NCBI GenBank assembly: GCA_947465645.1
Contig: CANIBQ010000088.1
Location: 1 to 20,995, forward strand
From: Acidobacteriota bacterium
GTDB taxonomy: Bacteria > Acidobacteriota > Vicinamibacteria > Vicinamibacterales > UBA2999
Direction of reading: 5' to 3'
DNA: 20,995 nt
Both the position numbers and the translations under genes were made by a program. Below the pieces are notes generated by a model. That model had not been told where the DNA came from. It made no database searches and was given only the letters and a program-made list of their open reading frames with translations. Positions 15,212-20,995 of this stretch are shown piece by piece. The first letter of the stretch is position 1; every line of letters starts with the position of its first letter.

Positions 15212-17698
15212 ATGTCCCGTCCGGTGCCATCGTCGGTCGCGGCGGGCGTCGCGTCTCGGCTTGCCTCGTTTGTCCTCGAGCGATTTCCATTTGCGCTCCA
15301 GGTCGTGCAGGAAGCGCTCGAATCGTGCGGGGCATCGAAGATTGCCGAGCGCGACGGCGCGCATGTCGAGTTCTTCCGGCTCGAGTTCAGGCGCGAGCTG
15401 AAGCGAGCGCTCGAAGGAACGTCTGCCGCCGACCTGCCCGATCCGACTCCAGGGATAACCGCCGACCGGCGCCTCGAAGCTGCGCGGAACGAGCTCGTGG
15501 GCGCGTGCGACGCCTTTCTCGTCCGCGAAGCGATTGCCGCGTCGCTGACGGCCGACGAGCGCCGCGAGATTCTTCGCGGCATGGTGCTCACGCGCGCCGT
15601 TGACAACCGGCTGAAGCGATTCTTCGTCAGCGGCGAAGTGAAATACGGCGACACGCCGTTCCAGGGCAAGGGGTTCCGCTCCCTCGGCCAGGAAGCGATC
15701 TATGCCGCGGCGATCCGGCTGCGGCGCGGGGCGACGTACCGCGACTCTGAAAGAGGCTGGCAAGGAGACGTCGTCGGACCGATCATCCGCGACCTGGGGG
15801 CTGCGCTGGCGATGCGGCCCGATCGCCAGACGGTTCGGATGGTGCTGAACGCGCAAATGGGCAAGCAGGGGCCGCCGATGGACGGCAAGGACCTCCACAT
15901 CGGCGACGTCGAGTGGGGGATTCTTCCAGCAACGGCGCCGCTTTCAATCAGCACGCTGTCGATTGCCGGCATGGCGATGGCATTTTCCCGCGAGCGATCC
16001 GGCCGGGTGGCGGTGTCGTTCATCGGCGAAGGCGGCTCGTCGCTCGGTGAATGGCACGAGGCGATCAACCTGTGCGCGGCGCGCAGGCTTCCCGCCATCT
16101 TCTGCCTCGAGAACAACCAGACGGCGCTGTCCACGCCGGTGAGCGAACAGTCGGCGGTGCGCGTGTTTGCCGACAAAGCGGCCGGATACGGCATCCCGGG
16201 CATCACCATCGACGGCACCGACGCGGACGGCATTGCCGCCGCGTTCACCTGGGCCGCCGATCGCGCCCGCGCCGGCGATGGGCCGGCGCTCATCGAGCTC
16301 GTCTCGATGCGCATGTGCGGACATGCGCACCACGACGACATGCTGTATTTAGGCAAGGAACCGCCGCCATCGTGGGACTACCCGCCGCTGGCCCAGGGTG
16401 CCTACGCGGACCGCCATCGATACGCCGAATGGTCGGCAAAGGATCCGATCGCCTCCTACGCCGCGAAGCTCGAATCCGAGGGCGTCATCGCAAAGACCGA
16501 TCTGCAGAGGTTCAAGGATGAAGCCGCCGCGCTGGTCGAAGAGGAGGCGCGGGCGGTCATCGCCGCTCCCTGGCCTGATGCGGGCACGGCAGGTGCCGGC
16601 GTGCTCGCCTCTGAACCGTCAAGAACGCGCCATGAACCTTTAGAACCAGAAGAACGGCTGCAGATCGAGTTGAGCCCGGCCCTCCCCAAGCTCGATGCAG
16701 GCGCCCCCTTCGATCGCAACGGCAGCACGTTTCTCGAGGCCGTGATGATGGGGGTGGGCGACGCGCTCCGATCCGATCCACGCGTGTTCGTGTACGGCGA
16801 AGACGTCGGCGGGAAGTACGGAAACGCGTTCCTGCTGCTGCGGCCGCTGCTCGAGGAGTTCGGCGATCGGATCATCAATTCGCCCCTCGCGGAGGCCGGC
16901 GTGCTCGGCGTCTGCGTCGGCGCGGCACTCGCCGGCCAGCGTCCGATCGGCGAGATGCAGTTCAACGACTTCGTCGCGTCCGGCTTCAACCAGCTCGTGA
17001 ACAACGCCGCGAAGATCCGCTACCGCTGGGGAGGCTCGGTGCCGATGGTCGTCCGCATGCCGTGGGGCGGCCTGCGTCACGCGGGGCCGTATCACAGCCA
17101 GAATACCGAGCCCTGGTTCTACCGCACGCCTGGATTGAAGATCGTCACGCCCTCGACCCCCGAGGATGCGCGCGCGCTCATGGCCGCCGCCGTGGCGGAC
17201 CCGGATCCGGTGCTCTTCTACGAGCACATCGCGCTCTACCGCGATCCGCGCGTCAAGCAGGTGCTGCCCTCGCAGGCTCCGAAGCCGCTACCGCTCGGCC
17301 AAGCCGCACTGAGGCGTGCCGGCGATGACATCGCTCTTATTTCGTATGGGGCATATGTCCACGTCGCGATGCGCGTGGCCGGTACGCTCGCCGAAGACGG
17401 TATCGAAGCCAGCGTGCTCGATCTGCGCACGCTCGCGCCGCTCGACAAGCAGGCGATCCTCACGGTCGCGCGGCATTGCAGCAGGGTGCTCATCGTCCAC
17501 GAGGATTCGCGGACGGGCGGCATCGGCGAAAGTCTTGCCGCGATCATCCAGGAAGAGGCGTTCGAGTCGCTCGATGCGCCGGTGCGCGTGATCGGCGCGC
17601 TCGACACGCCGGTGCCCTATTCACCTCCACTCGAAGAGTTCTTTCTCCCCTCCGAAGACGAGATCGAGCACGCGGCGCGGTTGCTTGTTGCTTACTAG
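15212..17698 (+). CDS. Fused E1 alpha-beta subunit of a 2-oxoacid dehydrogenase (thiamine diphosphate)
   Basis: Decarboxylates a 2-oxoacid and passes the acyl group to the lipoyl arm of an E2. The 828-residue chain has both E1 subunits in order. After an N-terminal helical stretch (1-105) comes the alpha part (about 115-465), with thiamine motif GEGGSSLGEWHEAIN through ENNQ (residues 272-303). GEG replaces GDG, as it does in branched-chain E1. RMCGHAHHDD follows. A charged linker (about 465-500) leads to the beta part (500-828), with YGEDVGGKYGNAF, NSPLAEAGVLG, and GPYHSQNTEPWFYRTPGLKIV, which holds the conserved His. Branched-chain oxoacid or pyruvate are both possible. No E2, E3 or lipoylation gene is in the window, so it is an orphan E1 here. 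The ATG at 15212 is chosen; the frame opens upstream at 14597, but that part is antisense to the methyltransferase. Confidence 0.9.
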   Translation: MSRPVPSSVAAGVASRLASFVLERFPFALQVVQEALESCGASKIAERDGAHVEFFRLEFRRELKRALEGTSAADLPDPTPGITADRRLEAARNELVGACDAFLVREAIAASLTADERREILRGMVLTRAVDNRLKRFFVSGEVKYGDTPFQGKGFRSLGQEAIYAAAIRLRRGATYRDSERGWQGDVVGPIIRDLGAALAMRPDRQTVRMVLNAQMGKQGPPMDGKDLHIGDVEWGILPATAPLSISTLSIAGMAMAFSRERSGRVAVSFIGEGGSSLGEWHEAINLCAARRLPAIFCLENNQTALSTPVSEQSAVRVFADKAAGYGIPGITIDGTDADGIAAAFTWAADRARAGDGPALIELVSMRMCGHAHHDDMLYLGKEPPPSWDYPPLAQGAYADRHRYAEWSAKDPIASYAAKLESEGVIAKTDLQRFKDEAAALVEEEARAVIAAPWPDAGTAGAGVLASEPSRTRHEPLEPEERLQIELSPALPKLDAGAPFDRNGSTFLEAVMMGVGDALRSDPRVFVYGEDVGGKYGNAFLLLRPLLEEFGDRIINSPLAEAGVLGVCVGAALAGQRPIGEMQFNDFVASGFNQLVNNAAKIRYRWGGSVPMVVRMPWGGLRHAGPYHSQNTEPWFYRTPGLKIVTPSTPEDARALMAAAVADPDPVLFYEHIALYRDPRVKQVLPSQAPKPLPLGQAALRRAGDDIALISYGAYVHVAMRVAGTLAEDGIEASVLDLRTLAPLDKQAILTVARHCSRVLIVHEDSRTGGIGESLAAIIQEEAFESLDAPVRVIGALDTPVPYSPPLEEFFLPSEDEIEHAARLLVAY

Positions 17699-17737
17699 GT
17701 CCGGCTAAGGTCCGGCTAAAGCCGGACACTACGTACG
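17698..17737. repeat. Second copy of the 29-base hairpin element between convergent genes
   Basis: Bases 17709-17737 are identical to 14267-14295 (29 of 29), containing the hairpin GTCCGGCT-AA-AGCCGGAC. In front, 17698-17708 repeats the first 11 bases (GGTCCGGCTAA), a tandem partial duplication that begins on the last base of the E1 stop codon. It occupies the 50-base gap between E1 (plus) and the PQQ dehydrogenase (minus), so it can act as a terminator on both strands. Confidence 0.9.
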
Positions 17738-17748
17738 TCTGGAGTACG

Positions 17749-19782
17749 TCAGGACTTCGGAAGCGCGAACGCGAGCAGCTCGCCGCTGTAGGTGCCGCCG
17801 CTGATCGCCACGAGGATGTACTGCTTCCCGTTCAGCATGTACGTCATCGGCGTGCCGGTCTGTCCGGCGGGCATGAACACTGCGCCGATGTCCTTGCCGG
17901 TTGCTTTGTCATAGGCGCGCAGCATCGCGCCGCGCACGCCGTTTGCGTTCGTAAAGAACCCGCCTTCGCCCGCGATGAGCAAGGTCTTCGTCACCAGCGT
18001 CCCGATGCGTCCGGAACGCCCGGTGCGCGGAATGTTCACGCCCTTCAGCGCCGGATGGTTTTTGATGTTGTCGGGCGTCTCGCCGTGCGCGGCCTGCCAC
18101 ACGATCTCGCCTTTGTTCATGTCGTAGGCGGTGATGCGCGCATACGGCGGCTTCACCAGCGGCAGCCCCTGCACCGTCACCACCGGGCCGGCGGGCTCCG
18201 CTCCGGCCATCGCCAGCACCGGTGCCTGCACGGCCGCCGGAGGAGGCGGCGGCGCATTCGGATCCGCGGCGGTCCCTCGGACATACGCCATGTCCGACCG
18301 CTCACCCGGAGGCACGAGGCTCAGCACCGACACCTGAGTCGCGGAGAAGATGTACAGCATCTTCGTCTCGGGATCGAAGGAGCCTCCCTGCCAGTTCGCG
18401 CCCCCCGTGGTCGACGGCATCATGAGCGTGCCCAGCGGACCGTCCCACTTGCTCACCACTGGCGGCGTGAAGAGCGGTCCGATTTTGTAGCGCGACACGA
18501 GCCTCACGGCTTCAGCCTTGAGCTCCGGCGTGTAGTCGATCAGATCGTCGAGGGACACACCCTGTCGGTCGAACGGCGCCGGCTTGGTGACGAACGGCTG
18601 CGTCGCGCTCGTCTTCTCCCCAGGAACCGTCGACTGCTCGACCGGCCGCTCTTCGATTGGCCAGATCGGCTCACCGGTCTCGCGGTTGAACGAATAAATC
18701 CACCCCTGCTTGGTCGGCTGCAGCACCGCCTTGACCGGCCGTCCGTTGACGGTCAGGTCCGCGAGCACCGGCGCGCACGGGATGTCCATGTCCCAGATGC
18801 CGTGGTGCACGAACTGGAAGTGCCACTTCCGCTTGCCCGTCTTGAGATCGACGGCGACGAGGCTCTCGCCAAACAGCGTGTCGCCAGGACGATGGCCGCC
18901 GTAGTAATCGCCCGTCGGCAGCTCCACCGGCAGGTAGACGAGGCCGAGCTCCTCGTCGATGCTCATCTGTGACCACACGCCGGCATTGCCTGTGTTTTTC
19001 CGTGAGTCTCCCTCCCACGTGTCGCTTCCGTATTCGCCGTCCTGCGGAATGGTGTGGAAGATCCACATGCGCTTCCCCGTGCGCACGTCGAAGCCGCGCA
19101 CGTAGCCCTTCTCATTTCTGCGGCTCTTCGGCGCGGAGCCGGTGAGGTGCGCGGCGCCGATGATGATGGTGTCTTTCCCGATGACCGGCGCGGCGTGCAG
19201 GCCGATCTCACCGCCGATCAGATCCATCTCCTGGTCGTCATCCAGCTTGAGATCGACGACGCCGTTCTTGCCGAACGTCTGGACTGGATTGCCGGTCTTC
19301 GCATCGAGCGCGAGCATGCGGTAGCCGGGCGTGACGTAGACGATGCGCGCGTCGCGGCCGTCGCTCCAGTACGCGAGCCCGCGGCCAGAGAGCTGGCGCG
19401 GGGCCGCCTCGCCGCGCTTGCCTTCGTTCTCGCTGTGCATCCAGAGCATCTCGCCGCTGGCCGCATCGAGCGCGACGACCGCGCGGCGCGATCCGGCAGT
19501 GGTGTAGACGACGCCGCCGATCATCAGCGGGGTTGACTGAAAGTTCAGCTCAGGCCGCGGCCCAAGCGAGTCGGTCTTGAAGCGCCAGGCAACCTCGAGC
19601 GTGTTGAAGTTGTCCTTGTTGATCTGGTCGAGCGGCGCGTAATGCGTGCTGGCCAGGTCGCCGCCGTAGGTCCGCCATTCGCCGCCCGTTGCGCCCTTCT
19701 GCGCGCCGACGTCAACGTTGAGCGATCCGAAGCCGACAACGAGCGCGACAGCGAAGCCTAGGGGACTGGCGAGTCGTGTCAT
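17749..19782 (-). CDS. Secreted PQQ-dependent dehydrogenase (glucose/quinate-type)
   Basis: Periplasmic quinoprotein that oxidises a sugar or alcohol using pyrroloquinoline quinone. The 677-residue protein has a signal peptide (1-28, ending DVGAQ) and an eight-bladed-propeller pattern. Repeated blade motifs include VVALDAASGEMLW, VRGFDVRTGKRMWIF, LVAVDLKTGKRKWHF and ITAYDMNKGEIVW. FVHHGIWDMDIPCAPVLADL and MSIDEELGLVYLPVELPTGDYY match the membrane glucose dehydrogenase/quinate branch, but there is no N-terminal membrane domain. No CxxCH is visible, so electrons must go to a separate acceptor. A Pro/Ala-rich insertion lies around residues 505-530. It has a GGGAG ribosome site before the ATG and is monocistronic: divergent from the FHA gene, convergent with E1. 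No pqq synthesis genes are in view. Confidence 0.9.
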   Translation of the reverse strand: MTRLASPLGFAVALVVGFGSLNVDVGAQKGATGGEWRTYGGDLASTHYAPLDQINKDNFNTLEVAWRFKTDSLGPRPELNFQSTPLMIGGVVYTTAGSRRAVVALDAASGEMLWMHSENEGKRGEAAPRQLSGRGLAYWSDGRDARIVYVTPGYRMLALDAKTGNPVQTFGKNGVVDLKLDDDQEMDLIGGEIGLHAAPVIGKDTIIIGAAHLTGSAPKSRRNEKGYVRGFDVRTGKRMWIFHTIPQDGEYGSDTWEGDSRKNTGNAGVWSQMSIDEELGLVYLPVELPTGDYYGGHRPGDTLFGESLVAVDLKTGKRKWHFQFVHHGIWDMDIPCAPVLADLTVNGRPVKAVLQPTKQGWIYSFNRETGEPIWPIEERPVEQSTVPGEKTSATQPFVTKPAPFDRQGVSLDDLIDYTPELKAEAVRLVSRYKIGPLFTPPVVSKWDGPLGTLMMPSTTGGANWQGGSFDPETKMLYIFSATQVSVLSLVPPGERSDMAYVRGTAADPNAPPPPPAAVQAPVLAMAGAEPAGPVVTVQGLPLVKPPYARITAYDMNKGEIVWQAAHGETPDNIKNHPALKGVNIPRTGRSGRIGTLVTKTLLIAGEGGFFTNANGVRGAMLRAYDKATGKDIGAVFMPAGQTGTPMTYMLNGKQYILVAISGGTYSGELLAFALPKS

Positions 19783-19792
19783 GGGGGTCTCC

Positions 19793-19819
19793 CGGACGCG
19801 GATTATAGAACGGACGCGG
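19793..19819 (-). promoter_or_regulatory. PQQ dehydrogenase promoter: TATAAT bracketed by a direct repeat
   Basis: The minus strand reads TATAAT at 19807-19802, 19 bases from the ATG. On the plus strand CGGACGCGG occurs at 19793-19801 and again at 19811-19819, an 18-base spacing that brackets the hexamer. The direct repeat could be an operator, but with two copies in GC-rich DNA it may be chance. No clear -35 is seen at standard distance. Confidence 0.4.
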
Positions 19820-19825
19820 TAAGAT
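19820..19825 (+). promoter_or_regulatory. Putative -10 (TAAGAT) of the FHA gene
   Basis: TAAGAT lies 11 bases before the ATG at 19837, and the intervening CTCCGCG stretch has no ribosome-binding sequence. It faces the PQQ dehydrogenase promoter in the same 54-base gap. Confidence 0.3.
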
Positions 19826-19836
19826 TCTCCGCGTCA

Positions 19837-20136
19837 ATGTGGATCCTACGAACGCTGAATGACGGCGAGCCTGAGAAAACGTTCCGCATCCTCGCGGGCA
19901 GCATCCGCACCATCGGCCGCGCCACCGGTGCCGACTTCATCGTCGACGCGCCGCTGGTGTCGAGGGTGCACTGCCGGCTGACCGCCCTGCCAGGAGGCGA
20001 CCTGGAGGTGCGGGATCTCAACAGCACCAACGGAACGTTCGTCAACGGGGAGCGCGTCGAGAACGCCGTGCTGTCGTCCGGCGACCGCGTCCAGGTCGGG
20101 CGTGTCGAGCTCGTGGCGCTGAAGGACGTTGACTAG
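19837..20136 (+). CDS. Small FHA-domain protein
   Basis: The 99-residue protein is almost entirely one forkhead-associated domain, which binds phosphothreonine peptides. All key positions are present: Gly27-Arg28 in TIGRATGADF, Ser42 and His45 in VSRVHCRL, and Asn65-Gly66 in LNSTNGTFVNG. No signal peptide or other domain is visible, so it is cytoplasmic and acts as an adaptor for a Ser/Thr kinase substrate. No kinase gene is in the window. It is divergent from the PQQ dehydrogenase and meets the metallo-hydrolase gene tail to tail with only six bases between them. Confidence 0.9.
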   Translation: MWILRTLNDGEPEKTFRILAGSIRTIGRATGADFIVDAPLVSRVHCRLTALPGGDLEVRDLNSTNGTFVNGERVENAVLSSGDRVQVGRVELVALKDVD

Positions 20137-20146
20137 ATAAATCTAG
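20133..20146. repeat. Perfect palindrome spanning two convergent stop codons
   Basis: CTAGATAAATCTAG has six-base arms around AA. It includes the TAG of the FHA gene on the plus strand (20134-20136) and the TAG of the metallo-hydrolase on the minus strand (20145-20143). It is AT-rich, so too weak for a strong terminator. Confidence 0.6.
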
Positions 20147-20802
20147 GGCGTCTTTCCGGCGAGATATTCCAGGACAAACTGGTTGGTCTGGCGTTCGCGC
20201 GCGATGGTCGTGTCGGCGCCATGCCCCGGGTGGACGATCGATGCGTCGCCGAGCGGAAAGAGAACGCCGGTGATCGATCGCATCAGCGTCTGGTAGTCTG
20301 CGCCCGGCAAGTCGGTACGGCCGATCGATCCCGCAAACAGCGTGTCGCCGACGAACAGGTGGGCCCCGGGAACGCCCTTGTCGCCCACCTGCAGGCAGAC
20401 GCCGCCGGGACAATGACCCGGCGTGTGGTGCACCCGCACCTCGAGGTCGCCGAAGAAGATCGGCGCCATGTCGTAATAGACGTCGACAGGCGGCGGCTGC
20501 TGGACCTTGAAGCCGAACATCTCGCCCTGCTGCACCGTGTGCTCGTAGAGGAACAGGTCGTCGTGATGCAGATAGACCGGCACGTCGAAGGCAAGCTTGG
20601 CGGCACCCACGCCAGTGACGTGGTCGATGTGTGCGTGTGTCAGCAAGATGTGCTGCACGTCCAGGTCATGATCCCGAACGGCGCCGAGCAGCTCGTCTAC
20701 CTCGTCGCCAGGGTCGATGATCACCGCCTCGCGAGTGCGAGAGCAGCCGATCACGAACCCGTTCTTGTGAAACGGCGGCGCGGCCCTGACTTCGATGATC
20801 AT
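20143..20802 (-). CDS. Glyoxalase-II-like metallo-beta-lactamase-fold hydrolase
   Basis: The 219-residue cytoplasmic metal-dependent hydrolase has the binuclear zinc site complete: THAHIDH (His56, His58, Asp60, His61), His130 in TPGHCPGG, Asp153 in VGDTLF, and His194 in HPGHG. This pattern fits the YcbL/GloB-like group of thioester hydrolases, which may act on S-lactoylglutathione-type or other thiol esters. It lacks the C-terminal glutathione-binding domain of true glyoxalase II, so the substrate thiol is uncertain. The ATG at 20802-20800 is preceded by TAGGAT at 9 bases. It is divergent from the receiver-like gene with a 21-base gap. Confidence 0.9.
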   Translation of the reverse strand: MIIEVRAAPPFHKNGFVIGCSRTREAVIIDPGDEVDELLGAVRDHDLDVQHILLTHAHIDHVTGVGAAKLAFDVPVYLHHDDLFLYEHTVQQGEMFGFKVQQPPPVDVYYDMAPIFFGDLEVRVHHTPGHCPGGVCLQVGDKGVPGAHLFVGDTLFAGSIGRTDLPGADYQTLMRSITGVLFPLGDASIVHPGHGADTTIARERQTNQFVLEYLAGKTP

Positions 20803-20817
20803 TCCACTACAATCCTA
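20800..20817. promoter_or_regulatory. Overlapping divergent promoters, metallo-hydrolase and receiver-like gene
   Basis: On the minus strand TAGGAT (20817-20812) lies 9 bases before the metallo-hydrolase ATG. On the plus strand TACAAT (20808-20813) lies 10 bases before the ATG at 20824, with CTGACT 16 bases further up as a weak -35. The two -10 candidates share bases 20812-20813, so only one polymerase could sit there at a time. The 18-base block matches 8861-8878 at 16 positions. Confidence 0.45.
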
Positions 20818-20823
20818 CGACTA

Positions 20824-20995
20824 ATGATCCTCTGCGTCGTTGACGACCTGCTTTTCTCGGTGAAGATTTCGACCGCCGCCAAGGCGCTTGGCATCCCGAT
20901 CTATTTCGAGCGATCGGCCGACCAGGTCGTGGCCCGAGTGCGCGAAAAGCAGCCTGCGCTGGTCATCCTTGACCTGAACAGCAGCAAGCTGCGCC
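20824..20995 (+). CDS. Receiver-like (response regulator) protein, N-terminal fragment
   Basis: Only 57 codons are present before the window ends. The start MILCVVDDLLFSVKI has the acidic pair Asp7-Asp8 of a receiver domain, and VILDLNSSKL carries Asp50 at the end of strand 3, the phospho-acceptor position. The spacing (about 43 residues between acidic pair and acceptor) fits a CheY-like fold. The DLLFS sequence after the acidic pair, and the lack of a typical MPG/LPG after Asp50, suggest an atypical receiver. It could be a standalone regulator or the first domain of something longer. Confidence 0.65.
   Translation, partial: MILCVVDDLLFSVKISTAAKALGIPIYFERSADQVVARVREKQPALVILDLNSSKLR

Noticed and set aside
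15206..15898. N-terminal extension of the methyltransferase to 529 residues
   Set aside because: The extra residues are antisense to the E1 gene and resemble no methyltransferase N-terminus.
17476..18972. Open frame of 498 codons on the plus strand opposite the PQQ dehydrogenase
   Set aside because: Arg/His-rich, no recognisable domain; the minus strand encodes clear propeller repeats.
19807..19836. TTGACG upstream of TATAAT as a -35 for the PQQ dehydrogenase
   Set aside because: The spacing is 24 bases, too long for a standard promoter.

Overview
This is a gene-dense, GC-rich bacterial chromosome segment. It carries no phage, IS, CRISPR, tRNA or rRNA genes that I can recognise. Several features suggest a soil or environmental Acidobacteriota-type organism: the hopanoid-type squalene genes hpnC-hpnD-hpnE, a PduO-type cobalamin adenosyltransferase, a secreted PQQ dehydrogenase, a single-chain E1 alpha-beta dehydrogenase, and many short intergenic palindromic repeats. 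That placement is inference from gene content; no marker gene fixes it.

Left arm (1-5062, all minus strand). A tightly packed operon reads pduO > hpnC > hpnD > hpnE > thiI > fbaB, and the last gene runs off the left edge. Neighbours overlap by 4 to 23 bases, except between hpnD and hpnE, where an inverted repeat sits. HpnC, HpnD and HpnE together make squalene from two farnesyl diphosphates. ThiI makes 4-thiouridine in tRNA. FbaB is a class I fructose-bisphosphate aldolase.

Centre left (5090-8856). mutY and mutT, two arms of the 8-oxoguanine defence, lie on the plus strand on either side of a hybrid sensor kinase (receiver-HisKA-HATPase-receiver). The mutT 3' end overlaps ygfZ, which is convergent.

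Centre (8876-14201, plus strand). A secreted alpha/beta hydrolase, a secreted P1-family (DmpA/NylC-like) peptidase and a sodium:solute symporter form a coupled operon: stop codons abut or overlap start codons. This looks like extracytoplasmic cleavage followed by uptake. A tartrate/D-malate dehydrogenase-type enzyme follows after a repeat.

Right (14309-20995). In order these are a TrmN6-like methyltransferase (minus), a fused E1 alpha-beta 2-oxoacid dehydrogenase (plus), a secreted quinoprotein dehydrogenase (minus), a 99-residue FHA protein (plus), a glyoxalase-II-like metallo-hydrolase (minus), and the start of a receiver-like protein (plus) cut by the window edge.

The most unusual material is non-coding. 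(1) A 29-base hairpin sequence occurs identically at two convergent gene junctions. (2) Several other palindromic families lie in gaps and reach into gene ends. (3) A heptad tandem repeat lies in front of the E1 gene. (4) Most first-in-unit genes lack a clear Shine-Dalgarno sequence and instead have a TAnnnT hexamer 6-11 bases before the start codon, which points to leaderless transcription. The protein-coding genes themselves are mostly recognisable families, and I see no clear new defence or biosynthetic system.
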